From the NCBI RefSeq assembly GCF_013409045.1, contig NZ_JACCBT010000001.1, positions 5,890,001 to 5,954,000 of the forward strand: DNA of 64,000 bases. The letters are read 5' to 3'. The translations under genes and the position numbers were made by a program. The stretch is from Actinomadura citrea. Lineage in GTDB: Bacteria; Actinomycetota; Actinomycetes; Streptosporangiales; Streptosporangiaceae. The notes beneath the pieces were generated by a model, which did not search any database, was not told the origin of the DNA, and was given only the letters and a program-made list of their open reading frames with translations. This document shows, one piece after another, positions 10,201-17,883 of the stretch. How positions within the stretch are numbered: the stretch's first letter is position 1; every line of letters starts with the position of its first letter.

Positions 10201-11211
10201 CAGCCGGGGCAGGTCCGTCTGGTAGGCGGGCGGAGGCTCCTGACCGGTGACGGTCTTGGCCGTGGCGAACGGGCCGTCCGCCGAGTCGGAGGTCTGCAGC
10301 GTGTAGTCGACGGGGAAGTTCGGCGTCCTGCCGTCGCTCGTCATCAGGTCCGTGCGCGGGTACAGCTTGACCGTCGCGACGTCCTTGACGGCGCCGAGGT
10401 CGAGCTGCAGCCAGACGTGGTGGCCGGGGTCCTGGGAGCCGTAGGCGGGGCTGGTGTACCCGAACGGCGCCTTCTGCGTGGTGAGGGACCCGTCGGCGAC
10501 GAACTCGGGCATCCACTTGCCGGGGTACTCGCGGACCTCGGACGCGGTGACCTTCGCGCCCTTCGCCACGTTCGCCCCGGACGGGTCGAGCGCCTCGATC
10601 TCGGCGAGCTGGAGCCGCGACAGCAGCGAGGCGCCCTCCTTGACCGGCAGGCCCAGCTTCGTCACGTCCAGCCGCAGGTGGCGGGCCTTGGTCCCGGCGG
10701 GCAGCGCGACGGTGGCGGGGGTCGGCGCCCGGTTCAGCCAGCGCTCGTCGCCGATCCACCTGGCGGACCAGTCGTCCTTGGCGAGCAGGCCCGTCTCGAA
10801 CCGGGCCGGGGCGCTCCAGCCCGACGCGTGCCCCGAGCCGTCCCAGACCCGGACCCGCCACCACACCTGGCGGCGGGAGGTGAGCGCCGTGCCCCGGTAG
10901 ACGGCGTCGGCTGCGCCGGAGGACACCTTGCCGGAGTCCCACAGGTCGGCGCTGCCGAGCCGGTCCCGGGACGTCGCCGCGACCACCTGGTAGGCGGCCT
11001 GGGCGGAGCCGCGGCCGGGGGCCGATAGGCGCCAGCTCAGGGTGGGCGTCGTGTCGTCGATGCCGATGGGGTCGTCGAGCGCGTCCGTCCGCAGTCCGGT
11101 GGCGCGCAGCCCGGAGGCGTCCGCGCGGGCGGGCAGGGCGGTGACGGCGGTGAGCGAGAGGCAGAGGGCGGCAGCGCACGCGGCACCGCGTAGTAGGGGG
11201 ATTTTGGGCAT
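7249..11211 (-). CDS. Secreted multidomain alpha-L-rhamnosidase, GH78, with discoidin modules
   Basis: This is a 1320-residue protein, longer than most GH78 enzymes. A signal peptide (residues 1-31, ending PARA) is followed by the Ig-like module (PTLSWRL, WDSGKVSSG, WWRVRVWDGSG). An inserted discoidin-like domain lies at about residues 210-330 (FVADGSLTTQKAPFGY, VWLQLDLGAVKDV). The catalytic barrel has LTDCPDREKLGWLEETQ, the hallmark GH78 acidic active-site segment, and PDIAPEYVQFSGG. After the barrel come an NEW3-type Ig domain and a second F5/8 C domain (about residues 1180-1320). Two carbohydrate-binding modules suggest attachment to polysaccharide. It is the first rhamnosidase gene downstream of the isomerase-family gene (67-base gap). 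Confidence 0.92.
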   Translation of the reverse strand: MPKIPLLRGAACAAALCLSLTAVTALPARADASGLRATGLRTDALDDPIGIDDTTPTLSWRLSAPGRGSAQAAYQVVAATSRDRLGSADLWDSGKVSSGAADAVYRGTALTSRRQVWWRVRVWDGSGHASGWSAPARFETGLLAKDDWSARWIGDERWLNRAPTPATVALPAGTKARHLRLDVTKLGLPVKEGASLLSRLQLAEIEALDPSGANVAKGAKVTASEVREYPGKWMPEFVADGSLTTQKAPFGYTSPAYGSQDPGHHVWLQLDLGAVKDVATVKLYPRTDLMTSDGRTPNFPVDYTLQTSDSADGPFATAKTVTGQEPPPAYQTDLPRLPLLARQFSLKDEVRSARLYITALGIYDATLNGRPVSDAVLEPPNTDYRKRAEYAAYDVTKLLRRGGNAIGVRLGNGTYNVTSTSDRYTKYVGTQGAPKLLAQLEVTLADGTTARVATDSSWRTDLGPTTFTHWYGGEDEDARLARKGWDEPSADLASWRPAAEAPDPGIALTARMSPAIVPVGRRRTVKVTQPKKGTYVFDLGENIAGWPQIRVRGPRGTELALKPGERLGADGLVEQGTMIAGGAQRPPIEDHYTLSGEGTETWHPRFVYHGFRYLQVTGLPSAPDADTASAVVLRAGNASAGSFESSDLLLNGIHTIIDRSIQGNMFSILTDCPDREKLGWLEETQLVQGSVTRNYDVAAYYPALLRNMAEAQTSDGLVPDIAPEYVQFSGGVRDDPNWGSAIILAAWQHYRTYGDIRPLRDFYPNMQRYLDYLTSKAKGNLLDYGLGDWAAVDKTTPRGIAATYGYQRSAAALASVAGLLGRDDDAARYRRLAGDIAGAFNAEYLDEAGHTYGSGSQAGDAFALDLGIVPEANRQAVLDHLVASIKGKGYHLTVGEIALPALFRVLSAAGRDDVILGVAQQVTDPSYGYQVVHGATALTEYWDGPTGYGSQNHFMLGAIDEWFGAGLAGIGQAADSVAFGRLVVRPAVVGDLTRASSDYRTPRGTVSSAWRRSGHDLRLDVTVPPGAPARVEVPLLGAAGAKAPAGARSLGVQDGRAVYEVGSGSWTFTVRTLGSVRQDRTQLAVEPPFGADVPVIDGESSKARFRVTNLERRAVTVPVKAAASDGFTAAAPERVTIPAGGSTEVPVTIGRTGGATDGTVTLTVDDESVRAPVRVTGNLVRVAEMSASSTHSGSSPMWTNDGGTDSGVWLNGVGGWNDDTAGDFPDTLTATWDEPRRVGRVKVFTLDDPAHPAAKTGIRDFDLQARVDGTWTTVATVTGSTAGTVEKTFAPVRASALRLLVHDSNDHNYSRVIELEGYAS

Positions 11212-11277
11212 GACGGGACATCCTTCGGAACTGCGCGGGGGGGTGGGGGGTGGCGGCGTCGCGTCGTGAGGGTTCCG

Positions 11278-12693
11278 TCAGGGGTTCACGTGGACCAGTT
11301 CGATCTCCAGGAGGTCGGCGAGGGCCTTCAGGTCGGCGACGCGGTGGCCCGTGCCGAGGGCCCAGTGGTGGGAGATGCCGGTGGCCGACCACGCGTCGGT
11401 CCACTCGCCGGGGTCGCAGCCGAAGTCGACGCGGGAGGTGGTGTTGCCGATCCGCAGCAGCGGCCCGTCCACGGTCTCGCCCTCGGACGCGGCGAACGCG
11501 AACCGGCCGTCGCGGCGCTGGATGATCCCGATCGCGGTGACCGGGCCGTGCTTGACGTCGAACTCGACGGACACGCCGTAGCCGCGCTTGCCGTGGTAGA
11601 CGCCGAGGCCGCGCAGCAGCGGGCGGCGGGCGCTGATCGCCAGGTGCGCGGGCCCGTCGTGGCCCATCTCGACGTGGCCGCGGTGGAAGTCCAGCGCCTG
11701 CAGCTCGGTGAAGGAGCCGCCCGCGCCGAGCCGGTCGGCGACCAGCATCGCCAGGGAGGTGCGCAGCTCGTACTCCCCGGCCGCCGGGATCCCGCGCGCG
11801 GTGAGCAGCGACGCGCCGAGGATCATCCCGGCGCCCAGCCGCTCGTGCACCTCGCCGTCCAGGCCGCGGTGGTAGTAGGCCAGGCTGTCGAGCCCGAAGT
11901 CCTCGACGAGGCGGTCGAGGCCGACCGAGACGCGGGCCGCCCAGGTCAGGTCGTCGTCGTTGACGGACGCGTCCAGCTCGAAGATCTTCTCCGCCTCGGC
12001 CTTCTTGGCGGCCGTCTCGGCATCGGTGACCTTCTCGACCCGGACCCGCAGGTCGTCGAACTCCAGCACCTCGACGTGCCCGCCGAAGTTGGCGCTGACG
12101 AGCGTGAGGTCGGTGGAGACGTCGAGCATGCCCGGGTACAGGTGGCCCATCAGCCCGTGCCGGCCCCGCCGCAGCGCCGCGCGGACCCCGGCGGCGCGCA
12201 CCCAGCGGCCGATCCGCGCCCAGGCGCGCTCGTCCTCCAGGTAGCCCGACACCGAGCGGAACGGGACGCCGCAGCGCGCGAACGCGTTCGCCATCTCCGG
12301 CAGCGGGCAGGCGCCGCAGTAGGCGAGCCACTGGCCGGTGTCGAAGGTGGCGTGGTCCATCGACTCGGTCGGCTGCAGGTTGATCAGCAGGACGGGCGCG
12401 TCGGCCCGCTGCGCCACCGGGACCAACATCGTCGCGGTCATGTAGGTGGTGAGGAAGCCGACGATGATGTCGCAGCCCGCGGCCCGCAGCCGCTCGGCCG
12501 CGGCCGCGCCCTCCTGCGCGTCGGAGATGAACCCGACGTCGACGACCTCGGCGCCGAGCCCGCGCATCCGCTCCGAGACGCGTTCGGCGGACCGCTTGAG
12601 CTGCGGCAGCAGGTCGGGGAACTGCGGCCAGTAGGCGCCGAGCCCGCCGGCGACGAGGCCGACCTTCACCGGCGGTGCTGTGGTGTCTGCCAT
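11278..12693 (-). CDS. L-fucose/L-arabinose isomerase family protein
   Basis: This 471-residue protein starts at ATG 12693 with an AGGAGAGG site. That site overlaps the stop of the small ORF just upstream. The N-terminal Rossmann-like half (VGLVAGGLGAYWPQFPDLLPQ, VVDVGFISDAQEG) and the later YPGMLDVSTDLT, ALDFHRGHVEMGHDGP and SHHWALGTGH segments fit the fucose/arabinose ketol-isomerase superfamily, in which Glu, Asp and His residues bind Mn2+. Because a dedicated rhamnose isomerase (rhaI) is encoded two genes upstream, this enzyme probably acts on another sugar freed from the same glycans, such as arabinose, fucose or a methylated deoxysugar. The exact substrate is unknown. Confidence 0.75.
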   Translation of the reverse strand: MADTTAPPVKVGLVAGGLGAYWPQFPDLLPQLKRSAERVSERMRGLGAEVVDVGFISDAQEGAAAAERLRAAGCDIIVGFLTTYMTATMLVPVAQRADAPVLLINLQPTESMDHATFDTGQWLAYCGACPLPEMANAFARCGVPFRSVSGYLEDERAWARIGRWVRAAGVRAALRRGRHGLMGHLYPGMLDVSTDLTLVSANFGGHVEVLEFDDLRVRVEKVTDAETAAKKAEAEKIFELDASVNDDDLTWAARVSVGLDRLVEDFGLDSLAYYHRGLDGEVHERLGAGMILGASLLTARGIPAAGEYELRTSLAMLVADRLGAGGSFTELQALDFHRGHVEMGHDGPAHLAISARRPLLRGLGVYHGKRGYGVSVEFDVKHGPVTAIGIIQRRDGRFAFAASEGETVDGPLLRIGNTTSRVDFGCDPGEWTDAWSATGISHHWALGTGHRVADLKALADLLEIELVHVNP

Positions 12694-12706
12694 TGCTTGT
12701 CCTCTC

Positions 12707-12853
12707 CTAACGGGCTGTGAGGGTGTGGCGCCCGGCAGACGCCCCGTCCATGGGGACATGCCCGCCGACGCCGGATCCGCCCGGTGCGGGGCCCAGGGCC
12801 AGGGAGGTGACGACGGACACGTTGGGGCGCGCGAACTTCTCAGCCGGCGGCAT
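12707..12853 (-). CDS. 48-codon small ORF ahead of the isomerase-family gene
   Basis: An ATG at 12853 follows a GAAGGGA ribosome site at a good distance. The frame stays open for 48 codons and ends with a TAG that is part of the next gene's ribosome site. The product starts MPPAEKFARPNVSVV and has a Gly/Pro-rich middle (GPAPGGSGVGGHVP). I see no signal peptide, cysteine or known domain. Tight placement between rhaEW and the isomerase gene, with its own ribosome site, favours real translation, either as a leader that couples to the isomerase or as a small protein. Chance openness in GC-rich DNA cannot be excluded. Confidence 0.45.
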   Translation of the reverse strand: MPPAEKFARPNVSVVTSLALGPAPGGSGVGGHVPMDGASAGRHTLTAR

Positions 12854-13001
12854 CGTTATCCCTTCGGGTTCACTTGGTCGAGCGGGCCCAGCAGGGACGG
12901 CCGGCGGCCCGGGTGGGGACGGCACGGACGCGGCGGGGTGAGCGCCGCGGCCGCGCGGTCCGGGCCGCCGGCCGGCCTTCTTCGAACGGGGCGGGTCCTC
13001 C

Positions 13002-15053
13002 TCAGCGCAGGAACGCGGCGGCGACGCCGGCGTCCACGGGGACGTGCAGTCCGGTGGTGTGGGTCAGGTCCCCGCCGGTGAGGGCGAAGACGGCGGCGGC
13101 GACGTGCTCGGGCAGCACCTCGCGCTTGAGCAGCGTCCGCTGGGCGTAGAACTCGCCGAGCCTCTCCTCCTCGACGCCGTACACGGCGGCGCGCTTGGCG
13201 CCCCAGCCGCCGGCGAAGATCCCGGAGCCGCGCACGACCCCGTCCGGGTTGACCCCGTTGACGCGGATGCCGTGCTCGCCGAGCTCGGCGGCCAGCAGCC
13301 GCACCTGGTGCGCCTGGTCGGCCTTGGTCGCGCCGTAGGCGATGTTGTTCGGCCCGGCGAACACGCCGTTCTTGGACGAGATGTAGACGATGTCGCCGCC
13401 CATCCCCTGCTCGACCATGACGCGGGCGGTCTCGCGGGAGACCAGGAACGAGCCGCGCGCCATGACGTCGTGCTGCAGGTCCCAGTCGGCGGCGGTCGTC
13501 TCCAGCAGCGGCTTGGAGATGGACAGGCCGGCGTTGTTGACGACGAGGTCCACGCCGCCGAACGCCAGGACCGCCTCCCGGACGGCCGCGGTGATCTCGT
13601 CCTCCGAGGTCACGTCCGCACCGGCGGCGACGGCGACGTCGGAGGCGCGCGCCGCGGTGGCGCCGATCTCGGCGGCGACCTTCTCGGCCGCCGCGACGTC
13701 CCGGTCGGCGACGACGACGCAGGCGCCCTCGGCGGCGAGGCGGCGGGCGGTGGCGGCGCCGATGCCGGAACCGCCGCCGGTGACGAGCGCGACGCGGGAC
13801 GCCAGGGGCTTCGGCGCCGGCATCCGGCGCAGCTTGGCCTCCTCCAGCTCCCAGTACTCGATGCGGAACTTCTCCGCCTCGTCGATCGGCGCGTACGACG
13901 ACAGCGCCTCCGCGCCGCGCATCACGTTGATCGCGTTGACGTAGAACTCGCCGGCGACCCGGGCGGTCTGCTTGTTCGCCCCGAAGGAGAACATCCCGAC
14001 GCCCGGCACCAGCACGATCGCCGGGTCCGCACCGCGCATCGGCGGCGAGTCCGGGCCGGCGTGCCGGTCGTAGTAGGCGGCGTACTCCTCGCGGTAGGCG
14101 GCGTGAAGTTCCCTCAGGCGCGCCTTGGCGTCGTCGAGGGGTGCGTCCGGCGGCAGGTCCAGCACCATCGGCGCGACCTTGGTGCGCAGGAAGTGGTCCG
14201 GGCAGGACGTGCCGAGCGCGGCGAGCCGGGGGTGCTCGGCGCGGGACACGAAGTCCAGGACGGCCTCGCCGTCGGTGTAGTGCCCGACCTGCGGCCGGTC
14301 CGTGGACGCCAGGCCCCGGATGAGCGGGAACAGCGCGGCGGCGCGCGCGTGCCGCTCGTCCTCGGGCAGCGCCGGGTGGACGACCTCGCCGAACGGGTCG
14401 GCCCTGCCGTGCTCGGCGATGTAGGCCTCGGCGGTGCGGATGATGTCGAGGGAGTTGGCCTTGCACTCCTCGCTCGTCTCGCCCCACGCGGTGATGCCGT
14501 GCCCGCCGAGGACCACCCCGATGGCACCGGGGTTGGCGCGCTTGATCTCGGCGATGTCCAGGCCGAGCTGGAAGCCGGGACGCCGCCACGGCACCCACGC
14601 CACCCGGTCCCCGAAGATCCGCCGCGTCAGCTCCTCGCCGTCGGCGGCCGTCGCGATCGCGATGCCGGAGTCGGGGTGCAGGTGGTCGACGTGCGCGGCC
14701 TCCACGAGGCCGTGCATGGCGGTGTCGATGGACGGCGCGGCGCCGCCCTTGCCGTGCAGGCAGTAGTCGAACGCCGCGACCATCTCGTCCTCGCGCTCGA
14801 CGCCCGGGTAGACGTCCACGAGGGCGCGCATCCGGTCCAGCCGCAGGACGGCCAGGCCCTTCTCGGTGAGGGTGCCGAGGTCGCCGCCCGAGCCCTTCAC
14901 CCACATCAGCTCGACGTCGCGGGCCGTCACGGGGTCGGTGACCGTGCCCTTCGCGGACGCGTTGCCGCCCGCGTAGTTGGTGTTGCGCGGATCCGAGCCG
15001 AGAGTGTTGGCGCGTTCCAGCAGATGCTCCACCTCGGGTGGAGTGGCGGTCAT
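13002..15053 (-). CDS. rhaEW: Bifunctional rhamnulose-1-phosphate aldolase/lactaldehyde dehydrogenase (RhaEW)
   Basis: This 683-residue fusion cleaves L-rhamnulose-1-phosphate to DHAP and L-lactaldehyde and should oxidise the aldehyde to L-lactate with NAD(P). Residues 1 to about 400 are a class II aldolase domain with Zn-binding histidines in HVDHLHPDSG (H121, H124, H126) and GGHGITAWG. From about residue 420 a short-chain dehydrogenase follows, with the cofactor loop VTGGGSGIG, NNAG, a catalytic ISSKNG segment and the YGATK motif. ATG 15053 has GAGGAG eight bases upstream; the ATG 15 bases earlier overlaps that site and was rejected. It lies 54 bases after rhaI. Making lactate rather than propanediol explains the lutABC genes on the other strand. 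Confidence 0.93.
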   Translation of the reverse strand: MTATPPEVEHLLERANTLGSDPRNTNYAGGNASAKGTVTDPVTARDVELMWVKGSGGDLGTLTEKGLAVLRLDRMRALVDVYPGVEREDEMVAAFDYCLHGKGGAAPSIDTAMHGLVEAAHVDHLHPDSGIAIATAADGEELTRRIFGDRVAWVPWRRPGFQLGLDIAEIKRANPGAIGVVLGGHGITAWGETSEECKANSLDIIRTAEAYIAEHGRADPFGEVVHPALPEDERHARAAALFPLIRGLASTDRPQVGHYTDGEAVLDFVSRAEHPRLAALGTSCPDHFLRTKVAPMVLDLPPDAPLDDAKARLRELHAAYREEYAAYYDRHAGPDSPPMRGADPAIVLVPGVGMFSFGANKQTARVAGEFYVNAINVMRGAEALSSYAPIDEAEKFRIEYWELEEAKLRRMPAPKPLASRVALVTGGGSGIGAATARRLAAEGACVVVADRDVAAAEKVAAEIGATAARASDVAVAAGADVTSEDEITAAVREAVLAFGGVDLVVNNAGLSISKPLLETTAADWDLQHDVMARGSFLVSRETARVMVEQGMGGDIVYISSKNGVFAGPNNIAYGATKADQAHQVRLLAAELGEHGIRVNGVNPDGVVRGSGIFAGGWGAKRAAVYGVEEERLGEFYAQRTLLKREVLPEHVAAAVFALTGGDLTHTTGLHVPVDAGVAAAFLR

Positions 15054-15107
15054 CGGATATCTCCTCATGTGTGCGTGCGTGGCCTCAGGTGCGGCGTGGA
15101 AGGACGC

Positions 15108-16274
15108 TCATGCTCCCCAGCCGGCCGCCTGGCCGTCCTTGCGCTCCTCGGCGATCCGCTCGTAGTAGCCCGACGCCTTGTAGGCGGCGACCGGATCCGG
15201 GTGCAGGCCCATCTCCTCGCGCAACTCGGCGAGCAGGGGCCGGACGTCGGTGTTGTAGGCGTCCATGAACACGGCGTTCGCCTCCAGCACGTCACCGGAC
15301 CGCTGCGCCGACCGCAGCGCGGCGGCGTCCACCAGCAGCGCCTTGGCGGTGGCCTCCTGGACGTTCATCACCGAGCGGATCTGGCCCTGGATCTTCGGCT
15401 CGATGTTGTGGCACTGGTCGAGCATGAACGCCACGCCCGTCTCGGCGTCGTAGCCGCCGCCGCGCACCACCTCGTACATGATCCGGAACAGCTGGAACGG
15501 GTCGGCGGCGCCCACCATCAGGTCGTCGTCGGCGTAGAAGCGGGAGTTGAAGTCGAACCCGCCGAGCTTCCCCTCGCGCAGCAGGAACGCCACGATGAAC
15601 TCGATGTTGGTGCCGGGCGCGTGGTGGCCGGTGTCCACCACGACCTGCGCCTTCGGGCCGAGCTTCAGGCAGTGCGCGTAGGAGGCGCCCCAGTCCGGCA
15701 GGTCGGTCATGTAGAACGCCGGCTCGAACAGCTTGTACTCCAGCAGGAACCGCTGGTCGTCGCCGAGCCGCTCGTAGACGGCGGCGAGGGCCTCGGCCAT
15801 CCGGTCCTGCCGGTCGCGGATGTCGTCCTGCCCCGGGTAGTTCGTGCCGTCGGAGAACCACAGCTTCAGGTCGCTGGACCCGGTGGCGTCCATGATGTCG
15901 ACCGCTTCGAGCAGGTGGTCGAGGGCCTTGCGGCGGACGGCGGGGTCGGGGTTGGTGACGCTGCCGAGCATGTAGTCGTCGTCCTGGAAGACGTTGGTGT
16001 TCACCGCCCCGATCCGCACGCCCCGCTCCTTCGCGTGGGCGGCCAGCGCGGCGTAGTCGTCCACCCGGTCCCAGGGGATGTGGATCGCCACGCTGGGCGC
16101 GACGCCGGTGAACCGGTGCACCTGCGCGGCATCGTCGATCTTCTCCCGCGGGGTGCGCGGCACGCCCCGCTGGGCGAAGACCTTGAACCGGGTCCCCGAG
16201 TTCCCGTACGCCCACGAGGGAGTCTCGATCTGCTGGCGGCGCAGGGCGTCCTTCACCGCGCTGGTGTCGTTCAC
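15108..16274 (-). CDS. rhaI: L-rhamnose isomerase (Streptomyces-type RhaI)
   Basis: The 388-residue TIM-barrel enzyme converts L-rhamnose to L-rhamnulose in the cytoplasm. Recognisable segments are SWAYGNSGTRFKVF near the start, HIPWD, the metal/substrate region VVVDTGHHAPGTNIEF, FDFNSRFYADDDL and the DQCHNIEPKI loop. Length and motifs match the actinobacterial/Gram-positive RhaI subtype rather than E. coli RhaA. GTG 16274 has a GAGAGG site six bases away; an upstream in-frame GTG at 16298, four bases after the rhaM stop, is possible but lacks a good site. It sits between rhaM and rhaEW in pathway order. Confidence 0.93.
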   Translation of the reverse strand: MNDTSAVKDALRRQQIETPSWAYGNSGTRFKVFAQRGVPRTPREKIDDAAQVHRFTGVAPSVAIHIPWDRVDDYAALAAHAKERGVRIGAVNTNVFQDDDYMLGSVTNPDPAVRRKALDHLLEAVDIMDATGSSDLKLWFSDGTNYPGQDDIRDRQDRMAEALAAVYERLGDDQRFLLEYKLFEPAFYMTDLPDWGASYAHCLKLGPKAQVVVDTGHHAPGTNIEFIVAFLLREGKLGGFDFNSRFYADDDLMVGAADPFQLFRIMYEVVRGGGYDAETGVAFMLDQCHNIEPKIQGQIRSVMNVQEATAKALLVDAAALRSAQRSGDVLEANAVFMDAYNTDVRPLLAELREEMGLHPDPVAAYKASGYYERIAEERKDGQAAGWGA

Positions 16275-16302
16275 GCTTGCCTCTCTTCTCTCCGTCACCT
16301 GG

Positions 16303-16632
<330 letters not shown>

Positions 16633-16645
16633 GGAGGGATCGTCT

Positions 16646-16690
16646 CCTTGTGGGGGGGCGACCCCCCACCCCCCCGGTTCGCTTCGTTCA
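16646..16690 (-). repeat. Single copy of the hairpin repeat found at 25660-25820
   Basis: Read on the minus strand, three bases after the rhaS stop, this segment has TGAACGAAGCGAACC, a run of seven G, then TGGGGGGTCGCCCCCCCAC and AAGG. It matches the tandem 54-bp units before rhaB (TGAGCGGAGCGAACC, G-run, the same GTGGGGGG/CCCCCCCAC stem, AAGG). The stem can fold as a strong hairpin, and the AAGGAG at its end is the ribosome site of rhaM. Confidence 0.75.
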
Positions 16691-16693
16691 GAA

Positions 16694-17779
16694 TCAGAAG
16701 TGGTACTGGTCGATGTTCTTGGCGTCGAACACCGTCGGCGGGCCGAGGATCACCTCGCCGTTGGCGCCGATCGAGCGCTCGCCGAGCTTGCCGGCCTTGA
16801 ACTTCTCGCCCTGCGCGCCGGTGATCTGCCCGGACGACAGCGCCGCCGCCGCGTACGCGGCGAGGTAGCCGAGGTTCTTCGGGTCCCAGAGCTCGAATCC
16901 CTTGACCGTGCCGTCCTTGACGAACTTGCGCATCTGGTCGGGGGTGCCGAGGCCGGTCAGCGCGACCTTGCCCTTGTACTTGGAGCCGGAGATGTAGCGC
17001 GCGGCGGCGGCGATGCCGACCGTGGTGGGCGAGATGATGCCCTTCAGGTTCGGGTACGCCTGCAGCAGGCCCTGGGTCTGCTGGAACGACTTCTGGTCGT
17101 CGTCGTCGCCGTAGGCCACCTTGACGAGCTTCATCTTGGAGTACTCGGGCTTCTTCAGCTCGTCCTGCATGAACTTGATCCAGGTGTTCTGGTTCGTGGC
17201 GTTCGCGGTCGCCGACAGGATCGCGATCTCGCCCTCGGAGCCGATCTGCTCGGCGAGCAGCTTGACCTCGCTGCGGCCGATCTCCTCCGAGCTCGCCTGG
17301 TTGATGAACACGTCACGGCAGGCGGGGTTGGTGTCGGAGTCGTAGGCGACGATCTTGATGTTCTTGGACCGCGCCTGCTTGAGCGGCCCGCACACCGCGT
17401 TCTCGTCGTTGGCGGCGATGAGGATCGCGTCGTGCCGCTGCTGGATCAGCGTGTTGATGTAGGAGACCTGCGAGGACGCCGAGGCGTCGGACGGGCCGAC
17501 CTCCTTGGCCTCGCCGCCGAACTCCTTGGTCGCCGCGATGCCGGCGTTGTCGACGATGGTCTCGTAGGGGTTGTTGACCTGCTTGGGCAGGAACGCCAGC
17601 TTCAGGCCCTTCTTCAGCGGCGCGTTCGGGTCCGCGGAGGCGTTCCCCCCGGACTTGGCGTCCCCCGAGCCGGACGCGGAGTCCTTGGTGGTCCCGCCGC
17701 AGGCGGCCAGGCTGAGGGCCAGAGCGCCCGCCGTGGCGGCGGCCGCCAGCCGGCGCGGGGCGCGCAAACGAATGGTCAT
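16694..17779 (-). CDS. rhaS: Rhamnose ABC transporter substrate-binding lipoprotein
   Basis: This 361-residue lipoprotein captures rhamnose outside the membrane. It has a basic N-terminus, a hydrophobic core and a lipobox LAAC with acylated C27, then a Ser/Gly/Asp linker. The periplasmic-binding fold of the ribose-binding type begins at LKLAFLPKQVNNPY and includes ILIAANDENAV, AYDSDTNPACRD and ALTGLGTPDQM. The start at ATG 17779 is preceded by GAAAGG. It follows the two permease genes by about 104 bases and precedes rhaM, the standard order of actinobacterial rhamnose importers. The symbol follows usage for transporter components, not the E. coli regulator of the same name. Confidence 0.92.
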   Translation of the reverse strand: MTIRLRAPRRLAAAATAGALALSLAACGGTTKDSASGSGDAKSGGNASADPNAPLKKGLKLAFLPKQVNNPYETIVDNAGIAATKEFGGEAKEVGPSDASASSQVSYINTLIQQRHDAILIAANDENAVCGPLKQARSKNIKIVAYDSDTNPACRDVFINQASSEEIGRSEVKLLAEQIGSEGEIAILSATANATNQNTWIKFMQDELKKPEYSKMKLVKVAYGDDDDQKSFQQTQGLLQAYPNLKGIISPTTVGIAAAARYISGSKYKGKVALTGLGTPDQMRKFVKDGTVKGFELWDPKNLGYLAAYAAAALSSGQITGAQGEKFKAGKLGERSIGANGEVILGPPTVFDAKNIDQYHF

Positions 17780-17883
17780 CAGGGTGCCTTTCACAGTTCC
17801 GGGTCGTGCTCCGGGGTGGGTGGACATACGGCGGGGGGCGGGGGTGGATGGTCGTGCGGTGTGATCGTGGTCGTGCGGTGTGG

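Noticed and set aside
17840..17883. Regulatory direct repeat between rhaQ and rhaS
   Set aside because: A GGTCGTGCGGTGTG duplication is visible but short. There is no sign of a promoter or partner protein, so it is probably a chance slippage.
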